Positions 30,901-38,715 of a stretch of 64,000 nt of DNA are shown here, one piece after another. A program made the position numbers and the translations under genes. Each line of letters starts with the position of its first letter. Position 1 is the first letter of the stretch. Under the pieces are notes generated by a model. The model was not told the origin of the DNA and made no database searches. It was given only the letters and a program-made list of their open reading frames with translations. Location of the stretch: the NCBI GenBank assembly GCA_938084565.1, contig CALKEU010000004.1, positions 1 through 64,000 on the forward strand. Direction: 5' to 3'. Origin of the DNA: Candidatus Kapaibacterium sp. Lineage in GTDB: Bacteria; Bacteroidota; Ignavibacteria; Kapaibacteriales; HRBIN21.

Positions 30901-31089
30901 CTCAAGCTCCCAGACCGTGTAAGGCATGCGCCGCGAAGGCTCTTCCACAACCCACGACCGTACGAGCTGGCCCTCGACGATGAGCTCACTTTCAGCCACG
31001 CGTTCGGGTAGTGACACCGGGTAGAGAAGGCACTGAGCTACAAGGACCGAAAGAGAGCCCCACAGAGTGCCTAGCACACGGCTAACCAT
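27943..31089 (-). CDS. Secreted T9SS protein with metzincin-like HELGH site, IPT/TIG and PKD domains
   Basis: This protein has 1048 residues. It starts with a signal peptide and a beta-rich N-terminal region. An IPT/TIG module follows at about 187-280 (GFTPSTISAGTFDTLRIFGSGFG). The metalloprotease-type zinc site HELGHAHLLGH is at 429-439, followed by a downstream Met (QLMHYAI) as in metzincins. A PKD domain follows at about 505-585 (FTDSSVGASSWAWDVDGDGVVDY), then several PKD/Ig-like modules repeating 'FC-GDS--L-AP-GY-RYRW-TGDT'. A type A T9SS sorting domain closes it (CFPNPAEDVLWVELP... SSGIYVLRLSG). It is exported through the outer membrane and probably attached or released as an adhesin/protease. 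Proteolysis is inferred only from the zinc motif. It lies 38 bases after the GroES-like gene and 4 bases before gmhA. Confidence 0.88.
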   Translation of the reverse strand: MVSRVLGTLWGSLSVLVAQCLLYPVSLPERVAESELIVEGQLVRSWVVEEPSRRMPYTVWELEVTGHIAGILPGARVRVAHEGGIYGERAVVVFPSAPLHEGLVGLFFLRRAPQLQAAAGDVYTLVAGPQGVLVYDLEAQRASDPFAAYALSQLYQTLEHLTGQSIRTYKPLPQPSAYSKTAVIRPLATITGFTPSTISAGTFDTLRIFGSGFGSTPGNVRFRNPDDGGNSWVSVPSNHILLWSDTEIRVLVPTQAGTGTFQVITSVNETVVSPSAVTIPYALLTISSSGVRYPVRLVNHNGAGGYTLVPNATFAANTAAFQAAVRALQTWRCGTYVNFALSTNTTSISCASDDGVNVLSFDTDACALPSGVLGATYNYYQSCVSGGRQYWRRAGFDLIFRRTAPGGGWNFGPQPPSSTQYDFESVVLHELGHAHLLGHIIAPGQLMHYAIGPGMAIRTLGQSTDQAGGARVMQLSTASAPCGPGAMTPLTANNCVVGRPVANFSAQPREGCVPLTVTFTDSSVGASSWAWDVDGDGVVDYTTQGCVHTYTQPGQYTVRLIVSNTYGSDTLVRSSYITVYPVPTADAGPDRAVCPGEAVRLGGNPTATGGTPPYQYLWEPAAGLDNPTSANPTARLEVSQQYVVTVTDARGCRAQDTVTVLVRLRPEARLSVVGRTEFCDGDSVRLVAPWGYRRYRWNTGDTVRVLVVRRSGAYWVAVQDSLGCWGQSDTVVVRVHALPQAQITGATHACVGDTALYRAAAPQPGDQFEWTVEGGEILRGQGMPEVWIRWRTPGTGRLLLRQWTPQNCEAVSPPLMVTVAPLPEPVVTVLGPTAFCEGDSTVLEAPVGYVRYRWVTGDTTRRLVVRQAGTYAVEVTTAAGCRGLSRAVEIHTYPLPPKPGIERRGDTLLCTVEAVAYRWYLDGQPLIGATARVMVARRSGSYAVEVIDSNGCRNISDPLDVAVSVADGIRWRSPCFPNPAEDVLWVELPEGGLTHVVLSDMLGRVLWEGLPVGGQLRLAIPLRDLSSGIYVLRLSGRQGAVWCYVLKH

Positions 31090-31127
31090 CCCCCCCTCTG
31101 CGCATCTGCTCGACAGACCGATGCTCT

Positions 31128-31493
31128 CTACTCTTCCAGAAGTTCCTCATCCCGAACTAGCAGCAAAATGGCCGAGTACGGCACAACGACGTAGCGTTCG
31201 CCCTCGAGCTCCAGTTCAATTGCCTCTCGCTGGAGGTAAATTGCTAGATCACCTTCCCGAGCTTGCAGCGGGATATAGCGGGGCTCGCGCGGTTTCCACG
31301 GCTCGTCCCACTCCTGTGCCGAGGGTATCAAATAGCCAGGGCCAACACGCACCACGTAGCCGGTCTGCACCTTCTCATTCTCCCGTACTCCCGGCGGGAG
31401 ATAGAGCCCCGATTTCGTCCGCACCTCCCCCATCTGAGGCTTGATGAGCACGCGGTCACCAACTACAATGATCCGCTCTAGCACACCGAGCAT
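31128..31493 (-). CDS. Divergent GroES-like (Cpn10-fold) protein
   Basis: The 121-residue protein follows the GroES pattern: an opening VGDRVLIKPQ, a loop GEVRTKSGLYLPPGVRENEKVQTGYVVRVGPG, then GDLAIYLQREAIELELEGERYVVVPYSAIL. It is 23 residues longer than the window's canonical GroES. It has an insert after VGPGY (IPSAQEWDEPWKPREPRYIPLQ), and LYL replaces the IIL/IVL docking tripeptide. It could be an accessory co-chaperonin or a GroES-derived protein with another partner; no second groEL lies nearby. It heads the minus-strand run with the T9SS protein and is divergent from miaB. Confidence 0.8.
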   Translation of the reverse strand: MLGVLERIIVVGDRVLIKPQMGEVRTKSGLYLPPGVRENEKVQTGYVVRVGPGYLIPSAQEWDEPWKPREPRYIPLQAREGDLAIYLQREAIELELEGERYVVVPYSAILLLVRDEELLEE

Positions 31494-31582
31494 AATGGCC
31501 AGCTTCCAGAGCCTTACAACTTGCTCACGAAACTGCGGGTTCCTTCGTTTTTACCACCCAACGGGCACCGCTATAGACGACG

Positions 31583-33013
31583 ATGCTGGAGCTTCCTGTT
31601 ATTCGGCAGACAACGCCATCTTTCCACCGCACCCATGTTGGCGCGCGCCGGGTCTACATCGAGACCTACGGCTGCCAAATGAATGTGAACGACTCCGAAA
31701 TTGTGCTCAGCATCCTGAATGCCAACGGCTATGGGGCGGCCGAACTCCCCGACGAGGCCGACGTCATACTCCTCAACACGTGCGCCGTCCGCGAGCATGC
31801 CGAACAGCGCATTTGGGAGCGCCTCAAACAGCTCAACCCCGCCAGACGGCGTAGACCCGGACTCGTCATTGGCATTCTCGGCTGTATGGCTGAGCGCCTC
31901 CGCTCCCGCCTTCTCAATACCGGCCTGGTTGAGCTTATCGTCGGTCCAGACGAGTACCGAAAACTGCCTCAGCTCCTCGAGCAAGCCTTCGCTGGGGATC
32001 GGGGGATTGCTGTACGACTCAGTCGCGTTGAAACCTACGATGATATCGAACCGCTGCGCACAGACGGCATCAGCGCATGGGTGACGATCATGCGTGGATG
32101 CGACAAATTCTGCACCTTTTGCATCGTCCCCTTCACCCGCGGGCGTGAACGCTGCCGCCCCCTGCAGTCCATCGTGGCTGAAGTAGAACGGCTGTGGGAA
32201 CGCGGATTCCAAGAGGTAACCCTTCTGGGGCAGAATGTCAATAGCTACCGAGATCCTGCCACGGGTGCCGATTTTGCCGATCTGTTGGCCGCTTGTGCAC
32301 GGGCTGTCCCTCACATGCGCATCCGCTATCTCACCTCGCATCCACGCGATATGAGCGATAAGCTCATCGACACCATGGCCGCATATGCGAACATCTGTAA
32401 GTACATCCATCTGCCCGTGCAGTCGGGCTCAAACCGCATCCTGGCGCTCATGAACCGCGGCTATACGGTGGAGCAGTACCTTGAGCGCATTGAGCGAATC
32501 CGCTCAACTATGCCTGACTGTGCCCTCTCGACCGATATCATTGCCGGCTTCTGTACGGAAACCGAAGAGGATCACCGAGCAACGCTAGAGCTGCTGCGCA
32601 CTGTGCGCTACGATGGTGCCTACATGTTCAAGTATTCCCCGCGCGAGGGCACGAAGGCCTGGAAATGGGGGGACGATGTCCCAGAGGAGGTGAAAATCCG
32701 CCGCCTCAATGAGATCATTGCGCTCCAGCAGCAGATCTCCTACGAAATCAACCAGCAGCGTGAGGTCGGACGCCTCCACGAGGTGCTCGTAGAGGGCCCG
32801 AGTAAGCGGAATCCCGAACAGTGGCAGGGGCGTACCGATACTAACAAAGTGGTCATCTTCCCCAGACATCCCGACGTTGGCGTCGGTAGCCGCGTTCGCA
32901 CACGCATCACCGCAGCCACATCGGCAACACTGTTCGGGGAGCTCGTGGAAATACTCCCCACCCCTCTGCCGCATAGGCAGAGCACAGCCACGCTGACTCC
33001 TTCTGAGCACTGA
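31583..33013 (+). CDS. miaB: tRNA-2-methylthio-N6-dimethylallyladenosine synthase
   Basis: MiaB is a radical-SAM methylthiotransferase that modifies A37 of tRNAs. The 476-residue enzyme has the N-terminal UPF0004 domain with cluster Cys residues (YIETYGCQMNVNDSE, NTCAVREHAEQR, LGCMAER). The radical-SAM core has CDKFCTFCIVPFTRGRERCR, and a C-terminal TRAM domain follows (LVEGPSKRNPEQWQGRTDTNKVV). The order and length match MiaB rather than MtaB or RimO. The start ATG 31583 lies about 90 bases from the divergent GroES-like gene. Confidence 0.96.
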   Translation: MLELPVIRQTTPSFHRTHVGARRVYIETYGCQMNVNDSEIVLSILNANGYGAAELPDEADVILLNTCAVREHAEQRIWERLKQLNPARRRRPGLVIGILGCMAERLRSRLLNTGLVELIVGPDEYRKLPQLLEQAFAGDRGIAVRLSRVETYDDIEPLRTDGISAWVTIMRGCDKFCTFCIVPFTRGRERCRPLQSIVAEVERLWERGFQEVTLLGQNVNSYRDPATGADFADLLAACARAVPHMRIRYLTSHPRDMSDKLIDTMAAYANICKYIHLPVQSGSNRILALMNRGYTVEQYLERIERIRSTMPDCALSTDIIAGFCTETEEDHRATLELLRTVRYDGAYMFKYSPREGTKAWKWGDDVPEEVKIRRLNEIIALQQQISYEINQQREVGRLHEVLVEGPSKRNPEQWQGRTDTNKVVIFPRHPDVGVGSRVRTRITAATSATLFGELVEILPTPLPHRQSTATLTPSEH

Positions 33014-33054
33014 GAGGCCGTGCTGTCGGTACTGAGCACAATCCCACTCTCGCC

Positions 33055-33459
33055 ATGGAATTCCTGCTGACTGTACACGGGCACAATCGATGGCTTGCCG
33101 CAGCTGCTTGGGCTGTCGGCATCATACTGCTGTTGCTGGGGAACCTATGGGCTGATGCCGAACGCGTGCGTCGCTCCGTTTCGTGGGTTTCCGGTTTCCT
33201 GTTTGGACTCCTAAGCCTTCAACTGCTCCTCGGTATCGGGCTCTTCGTGTGGAAGTGGCAGACAACTGGGACCATTCCCCACTATCGCTGGGAACACGCC
33301 CTCATAATGCTACTTGCACTGCTGGGAGCACATCTGCCACTGCGGTGGCGGCATCGACCGACGGGACAGTGGTGGCGCCGCATGATACTGCTCTACACGC
33401 TCCTCGGCCTTCTGCTCTACGTCGGTGTTAGCCGCCTCCCGAAAGGGTGGTTCGGATAA
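33055..33459 (+). CDS. Small four-helix membrane protein (Bacteroidota 'cytochrome B'-like family)
   Basis: The 134-residue protein has four hydrophobic helices. Conserved-looking His residues sit at the membrane edge of helix 1 (LLTVHGHNRWLAAAAW) and in helix 3 (RWEHALIMLLALLGAH). The pattern resembles short 'cytochrome B' family proteins of Bacteroidota that may bind heme, but ligand assignment is inference. It follows miaB after 41 bases and converges with recR 6 bases from its stop. No function is known. Confidence 0.68.
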   Translation: MEFLLTVHGHNRWLAAAAWAVGIILLLLGNLWADAERVRRSVSWVSGFLFGLLSLQLLLGIGLFVWKWQTTGTIPHYRWEHALIMLLALLGAHLPLRWRHRPTGQWWRRMILLYTLLGLLLYVGVSRLPKGWFG

Positions 33460-33465
33460 ACCCGC

Positions 33466-34065
33466 CTACTCAACTGGATAGCGCCCGCTGAGAGCCCGAG
33501 ATAGCGTAGCCTCGTCCATAAATTCCAGCGAGCTTCCCAAGGGCACCCCTTGGGCAATGCGCGTGACTCGTATGCCGAATGGTTTGAGCAGACGCGCCAC
33601 ATACTGTGCTGTCACATCCCCCTCCACCGTGGAACTCAAGGCCACAATGACCTCCCGCACCTCCGGCCCAATCCGCCCGACGAGCTCCCGGATCCGCAGC
33701 TCCTCGGGTCCGACACCACTGAGAGGATTGAGCACACCGTGCAGCACGTGATAGAGCCCCCGATACTCCCCTGTACGCTCAATAGCCAGCACATCGGTGG
33801 GGTCCTCCACAACGCAGATGACGGACCGATCGCGCCGCTCGGAGGCACAGATCGGGCACGGGTCACTCTCGGTGAAGGTAAAGCACTGGGAACAGTAGCG
33901 CACCTGCTGCTTGAGCTGGCGCAGTGTCTCGGCAAAGCTCTCGACGAACTCCGTCGGCTGGCGGAGCAGGAAAAATGTCAACCGCTGCGCCGTCCGGCGT
34001 CCGATGCCGGGCAGCGTTGCAAAGAGCTCCACCATCCTCTCCACAACGGCCGATGGATACAGCAT
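33466..34065 (-). CDS. recR: Recombination protein RecR
   Basis: RecR helps load RecA at gaps in the RecFOR pathway. The 199-residue protein has the helix-hairpin-helix (LFATLPGIGRRTAQRLTFFLL), a zinc finger with four Cys (CSQCFTF..DPCPIC), a Toprim domain (VICVVEDPTDVLAIERTGEYRGLYHVLHGVLNPL) and a C-terminal Walker-B-like TAQYVARLLKPFGIRVTRIAQGVPLG. It follows ybaB after 3 bases, the common ybaB-recR operon. Confidence 0.97.
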   Translation of the reverse strand: MLYPSAVVERMVELFATLPGIGRRTAQRLTFFLLRQPTEFVESFAETLRQLKQQVRYCSQCFTFTESDPCPICASERRDRSVICVVEDPTDVLAIERTGEYRGLYHVLHGVLNPLSGVGPEELRIRELVGRIGPEVREVIVALSSTVEGDVTAQYVARLLKPFGIRVTRIAQGVPLGSSLEFMDEATLSRALSGRYPVE

Positions 34066-34068
34066 CCT

Positions 34069-34389
34069 TCACAGGCGCACCATACGGTCAACCCCCCCAG
34101 GGAAGAGATGCTCGAGCGGCTGCAATAGCTGGGCGACCATTTCCTGAGCCCCTTCCACAGCCTTGTTGAAAGCTACAAGCAGCAACTCCTCGAGCGCTTT
34201 CGGATCCTGGAGCGCCTGCGGGGCAATACTGATGTGGCGCACTCGCAAATCCCCACCCAGGGTAATGCGCACCATTCCACCCCCGGCATCAATGGTGACG
34301 GTCTTCTGCGCTGCTTCCGCCCGCAGACGCTCTGCCTCGCTCCGTATGCGCTGGAGCTGCCCCAAGAGATTCCCCGGCGGTAAGATCAT
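34069..34389 (-). CDS. ybaB: YbaB/EbfC family nucleoid-associated protein
   Basis: This small DNA-binding dimer of 106 residues has the family form. An N-terminal helix (LLGQLQRIRSEAERLRAEAAQKTVTIDAGGGMVRITLGGDLRV) is followed by beta strands and a C-terminal helix (ALEELLLVAFNKAVEGAQEMVAQ). I chose ATG 34389; in-frame codons upstream to 34449 would overlap the promoter box at 34421-34429. It is upstream of recR with a 3-base gap. Confidence 0.93.
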   Translation of the reverse strand: MILPPGNLLGQLQRIRSEAERLRAEAAQKTVTIDAGGGMVRITLGGDLRVRHISIAPQALQDPKALEELLLVAFNKAVEGAQEMVAQLLQPLEHLFPGGVDRMVRL

Positions 34390-34420
34390 CGCTGAGCTAC
34401 GCTCTGTGAGCCTCGACTCC

Positions 34421-34429
34421 GCAAAAATA
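34421..34429 (-). promoter_or_regulatory. ybaB-recR promoter box TATTTTTGC
   Basis: On the minus strand TATTTTTG fits TAnnTTTG. The predicted start near 34418 leaves a 29-base leader before ybaB ATG 34389. Confidence 0.6.
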
Positions 34430-34462
34430 GTGTGCCTGGGATGCCGCACTCCATGATGCAGC

Positions 34463-34960
34463 TCAGTCCTCTTCCGGGCCTCGCTCGCCTAGCTGTCGGT
34501 CAAGGAGATACAACCCTACTCCCTCCTGGCCGACGAGGCGGAGCTGTTCAACAATTGTCCGCGCTTGATTTTCCTCTTCGACCTGCTCCTCGATAAACCA
34601 GTGCAGGAAGACTTGCGCAGGATAATCTCGCACCTCAACGGCCTGCTGATAGAGCTCGTGGATACGCGCCGTCACGGCCTGCTCATGGCGCAGCACATGT
34701 TCGAAGAGGTGAAGTGGGGATTCCCACGCTGCCGGCGGTTGCTCAAGCGTCTCGAGCACAGGAGCAAGACCACGGTCGAGTAGGAAGTCGAAAAACTTCA
34801 GCGCATGTTTGAGCTCCTCCTGCCATTGGAGGCGCAACCAATGTGCCATTCCCTGCAGGCCCTTCTGCGCGCAAAAAGCCGCCATAGCCAGATAGAGGTA
34901 AGCCGAGGCGAACTCGGCCTGCATCTGCGCTATAAACCCTCGATACAAGGACGGATGCAT
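34463..34960 (-). CDS. ftnA: Non-heme ferritin
   Basis: Ferritin stores iron in a 24-mer shell. The 165-residue four-helix protein has the ferroxidase-type residues: a Glu in helix A (QAEFASAYLYLAMAAF), ExxH in helix B (EELKHALKFFDFLL), a Glu in helix C (HEQAVTARIHELY), and EEQVEEENQAR in helix D. It is of the bacterioferritin-free FtnA type, with no heme Met seen. I chose ATG 34960 because AAGGAG lies ten bases upstream. It is divergent from prfB, with 132 bases between them. Confidence 0.92.
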   Translation of the reverse strand: MHPSLYRGFIAQMQAEFASAYLYLAMAAFCAQKGLQGMAHWLRLQWQEELKHALKFFDFLLDRGLAPVLETLEQPPAAWESPLHLFEHVLRHEQAVTARIHELYQQAVEVRDYPAQVFLHWFIEEQVEEENQARTIVEQLRLVGQEGVGLYLLDRQLGERGPEED

Positions 34961-35056
34961 GCTGATACGCTCCTTAGAAAGACGTCCAGCGCCAGAAACG
35001 TACCACACGCCGTCCTATTGGCTTCAGCTATAGCGGCGGCTGCCCCTGATGTCTTG

Positions 35057-35065
35057 TAATTTTGC
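35057..35065 (+). promoter_or_regulatory. prfB promoter box TAATTTTGC
   Basis: TAATTTTG fits TAnnTTTG. Transcription would start near 35068, leaving a 25-base leader before prfB ATG 35093. It also excludes much of any upstream extension. Confidence 0.65.
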
Positions 35066-35092
35066 ATGTCGCACGTGAAGTCTGCTCCATCC

Positions 35093-36236
35093 ATGTTCGA
35101 GCCACAAAAGCAGCGTCTGCAGCAGCTTACCGAGCGTCTCGAGTTCTTGCGGGGGTATCTTTGACCCGGATACCTTGGCACGCCGTCAAGCGGCGTACGA
35201 AGCGGAGCTGAACTCTCCCGAGGTATGGCAGAATCCGCAGCGGATGCATGCTGTAGCCCGCCAGCTGCGGCTTCTCCAGGAGGAGCGCCAACGCTGGGAG
35301 GCAGCCCACCGTCTGTTGGCAGATGTGCAAGCACTCATCGAACTGGCCGAGGAAGCTGCCGATGTAAGTCTGGAAGCCGAGCTTACGCGCGAGCTCGACA
35401 CCCTAGCCCGCCACATTGAAGAGCTCGAGCTTCACTACCTCCTGGGCGATCCCGATGATGCACGTGACGCACTGCTGACCATCCACGCCGGAGCTGGCGG
35501 AACCGAAGCGCAGGACTGGGCCCAAATGCTGCTCCGCATGTACACCCGCTGGGCCGAACGGCACGGCTACGAGGTCGAACTCGTTGACCTGCTCGAGGGC
35601 GAAGAAGCCGGCATTAAATGGGCAACGCTGGAAATCCGCGGCCCCTACGCTTACGGCTATCTCAAAGCCGAAAGCGGAGTCCATCGGCTCGTACGCATCT
35701 CCCCCTTCGATGCAAATGCTCGCCGCCATACCTCCTTTGCCTCCGTGTTTGTCTACCCCGTGGTGGAGGTAGACGATACCATCATCATCCGCCCCGAGGA
35801 AATCGAGATTGAAACCTTCCGCGCCAGCGGACACGGCGGGCAAAATGTCAACAAGGTGGAAACAGCCGTGCGCATCCGCCACATCCCTACCGGCATTGTC
35901 GTCAGCTGCCAGCAGGAACGCTCGCAACACCAGAACCGGGAGCGGGCGATGAAGCTGCTGCGGGCAAAGCTCTACCAGAAGAAGCTCGAAGAGCAAGCAG
36001 CAGCCCGGGCAGAACTAGAGAAGTCCAAACGCAAAATCGAGTGGGGAAGCCAAATCCGCTCCTATGTACTCCACCCCTACCTCATGGTGGCCGACCATCG
36101 GACTGGCCTCAAGCTCAGCGATGCCTATGCTGTACTGGACGGCGAGCTCGATGAGCTCATCAGGGCCTATCTCCTCGAGAACGCTGCCGAACGAGCTCCC
36201 TCTTCATCCCCCTCCTCCCCGGAGCAGAGCACGTGA
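35093..36236 (+). CDS. prfB: Peptide chain release factor 2 with programmed +1 frameshift
   Basis: RF2 releases peptides at UGA and UAA. A 23-codon first frame (ATG 35093 to CTT 35159-35161) ends at TGA 35162-35164. Reading continues in the +1 frame from GAC 35163, giving ...[14 protein letters not shown], which matches RF2. The full protein of about 380 residues has the SPF anticodon motif ([19 protein letters not shown]) and the catalytic GGQ loop ([16 protein letters not shown]). When RF2 is scarce, the slow UGA promotes slippage, so the protein controls its own level. An annotation starting at TTG 35175 would miss the N-terminus. It converges with ftsZ after 4 bases. Confidence 0.96.
35151..35165 (+). 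other. prfB +1 programmed frameshift site
   Basis: The SD-like stimulator GGGGGT (35151-35156) sits three bases before the slippery CTT (35159-35161), followed by the in-frame stop TGA (35162-35164) and C. The layout GGGGGTATCTTTGAC matches the classical RF2 site base for base. Confidence 0.97.
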
Positions 36237-36240
36237 GAAC

Positions 36241-37452
36241 TCAGTCCATCAGCTTCCGCAGGAAGGCAGGTTGCTCCAGCACAGCCGAAGGATGAGTACG
36301 CAACGGGGAGCCCCCTGCGGCTCGACGCCGTAAGTAGGCAGGTTCGTCGTACTTCTGCAGCTCCTGAGCTCCGACGGGACTGGCCGCAGGGATAGCCCGG
36401 ACGGTATACTCTCCGCCGCCTCCGGCAGCAACGCGCAGCTCTTCCACCGCCGAGAGCGCCACCGCCGGCTGCGATTCAGACCGTGCATCGGTGACCGCCG
36501 AACGGAATCCCGTGGCTACGAGCGTCACACTGACCTCCTCGCTGGGCTCCTCCGCCATGACAATGCCGTGGATGAGATTCACCTCCTCGCCGGCGGCTTC
36601 CTCAATGAGCTGCATCGCTTCGGCCACCTCGTACATCGTCAAATCTGACCCTCCCGTGATATTGACCAGCACCCCGCGTGCGCCAGCAATCGAGATGCCC
36701 TCCAACAAGGGGGAATTCAAAGCGTTCTGCGCTGCTTCCACAGCACGATGTTCCCCCCGAGCCCGCCCCATGCCCATGAGGGCATCCCCCATGCCCTTCA
36801 TGATGGTGCGTACGTCAGCGAAATCGACATTGACATAGCCACAGCCGGAGATGATATCAGCAATGCCGCGGGTAGCATTGTAGAGCACCTCGTCGACACG
36901 GCGGAAAGCCTCGCGCACACTCGTATGGCGATCAATGATGCCGAGCAGCCGCTGGTTCGGCACAACGATGAGTGCGTCAACGTGCTGGCGCAATTCCACA
37001 ATCCCTGCCTCTGCAATCTGCATACGGTGACGGGCCTCCCACTGGAAGGGCTTTGTGACGATGGCCACCACAAGTGCCCCGAGCTCTCGCGCCAGCCGAG
37101 CCACTACCGGCGCCCCACCCGTCCCAGTGCCACCCCCCATGCCGGCCGTAATGAAGACCATATCACTGCCGGCCAGAACTTCGCGGAGCTCCTCCAAACT
37201 CTCCTCCGTTGCCCGCTGTCCAACCGTCGGATCGGCTCCGGCCCCAAGCCCTCGAGTGAGCTCCTTGCCCAACTGTACCTTGACCGGTGCTCGGTTCAGC
37301 GCCAACGCCTGTACGTCCGTATTGGCAGCAATGAAGTCTACCCCCTTTAACCCCTGCTCAATCATCGTGTTGATCGCATTCCCGCCAGCCCCACCAATGC
37401 CAATCACCCGCAGGCAAGCCCCGAAGCGAACGGTCGTCTCGAGAGCGATCAT
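36241..37452 (-). CDS. ftsZ: Cell division protein FtsZ
   Basis: FtsZ is the tubulin-like GTPase that forms the division ring. The 403-residue protein has RVIGIGGAGGNAINTMI, the tubulin signature GGGTGTGGAPVVA, and the T7-loop region NVDFADVRTIMKGMG. It then has a long variable linker and a C-terminal peptide PAFLRKLMD that binds FtsA and other partners. It is the last gene of ftsQ-ftsA-ftsZ, 24 bases after ftsA, and converges with prfB. Confidence 0.97.
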   Translation of the reverse strand: MIALETTVRFGACLRVIGIGGAGGNAINTMIEQGLKGVDFIAANTDVQALALNRAPVKVQLGKELTRGLGAGADPTVGQRATEESLEELREVLAGSDMVFITAGMGGGTGTGGAPVVARLARELGALVVAIVTKPFQWEARHRMQIAEAGIVELRQHVDALIVVPNQRLLGIIDRHTSVREAFRRVDEVLYNATRGIADIISGCGYVNVDFADVRTIMKGMGDALMGMGRARGEHRAVEAAQNALNSPLLEGISIAGARGVLVNITGGSDLTMYEVAEAMQLIEEAAGEEVNLIHGIVMAEEPSEEVSVTLVATGFRSAVTDARSESQPAVALSAVEELRVAAGGGGEYTVRAIPAASPVGAQELQKYDEPAYLRRRAAGGSPLRTHPSAVLEQPAFLRKLMD

Positions 37453-37476
37453 GACACCCTGCCACGTTGTGAGACA

Positions 37477-38715
37477 TCAGAAATCTTCGAAGAAGGCTCT
37501 CAAACGCTGTAGGAATGAGCGCTTCGGCACCTTCGGGCGCTGATGCTCTAGTGCAAAAAGCACCAATCCCACAGCAGTCGAGTACATCGGGTGCGCCACC
37601 TCGGCGGCCAATCCACCGCGGGCGCTCGGGAAGCCAATCTTGACCGGCATTTGGAAGATGCGCTGAGCCAGTTCATCAATACCGCGCAGGAGTGCCGTCC
37701 CCCCTGTCAATACCACGCCAGCAGGCAACCGGTTGAGGTAACCCGCTCGATGGATCTCGGCTAGCACGAACTCCAGAAGCTCCTCCACCCGCGGCTGAAT
37801 AATCTGACAGAGCAAGCTCTTGCTGACCTCCATCGGCTTGCGTCCGCCAATACCGGGGATGAAGAAAACTTCGTCGTGCAAGATGCTCTCCTGCAATGCG
37901 TGGCCGTACGTACGCTTGATCTCCTCAGCTTGTGCGGCAATAATCCCTAACCCACGGCGGATATCGTCTGTGATTTGCCGCCCAGCAATTCCGAAGACCG
38001 CCGTGTAGCGTACGACCCCCTCTTCGAAGATAGCAATGTCGGTTGTACCTCCGCCGATATCCACGAGCGCAACGCCGACCTCCTTCTCCTCGGGCTCTAA
38101 GACAGCATAACTACTCGCCAAGGGCTGCAAGACGATGTGCTCAACCTGGAGCCCTACCCGCTCGATGCATCGCTGCAGATTGTGCACTGCCGTTACCAAT
38201 GCCGTAATGATGCATACGCGAGCCTCCACCCGTACCCCGCTCATCCCCACAGGATCCGTAATACCGTCTTGGCCATCGACAATGTACTCTTGCGGGATCA
38301 AGTGTACGATGAACCGATCCGGAGGCAGTGCAACACTGCGAGCATCCTCCAAGAGACGGGCAACATCGGCGGCCGTGATCTCTCGCGTGGGATTCGGAAT
38401 GGTAATGACACTGTGGGTCTGCTGCGCCCGCACATGATCACCCGCAATGCCGACAGTGACCCGCTCGATCCGAATACCGGAACGCTGCTCCGCCTGCTCA
38501 ATAGCCTGCCCAATAGAGGCAATTGTCTTCTCAAGGTTGACCACAACCCCTCGATTGAGTCCTTCGCTCGGTGCCGTGCCGATTCCCAAAATGTGGAGTT
38601 CACCCGTCTCTGGCTGGCGCTGAGCCACTAGAGCACAGACTTTCGTCGTACCGACGTCCAAGCCGACCACGATATCGGCCCCCTGCTCGCGCCAATGAGG
38701 TTCCGCTTTCACCAT
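37477..38715 (-). CDS. ftsA: Cell division protein FtsA
   Basis: FtsA is the actin-like protein that tethers FtsZ to the membrane and recruits later division proteins. The 412-residue protein has DIVVGLDVGTTKVCALV (phosphate 1), the VTVGIAGDHV 1C domain, VALVDIGGGTTDIAIF (phosphate 2), and GVVLTGGTALLRGIDELA (adenosine). The C-terminus (KRSFLQRLRAFFEDF) can form the membrane-binding amphipathic helix. Its start overlaps the ftsQ stop by 7 bases. Confidence 0.96.
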   Translation of the reverse strand: MVKAEPHWREQGADIVVGLDVGTTKVCALVAQRQPETGELHILGIGTAPSEGLNRGVVVNLEKTIASIGQAIEQAEQRSGIRIERVTVGIAGDHVRAQQTHSVITIPNPTREITAADVARLLEDARSVALPPDRFIVHLIPQEYIVDGQDGITDPVGMSGVRVEARVCIITALVTAVHNLQRCIERVGLQVEHIVLQPLASSYAVLEPEEKEVGVALVDIGGGTTDIAIFEEGVVRYTAVFGIAGRQITDDIRRGLGIIAAQAEEIKRTYGHALQESILHDEVFFIPGIGGRKPMEVSKSLLCQIIQPRVEELLEFVLAEIHRAGYLNRLPAGVVLTGGTALLRGIDELAQRIFQMPVKIGFPSARGGLAAEVAHPMYSTAVGLVLFALEHQRPKVPKRSFLQRLRAFFEDF

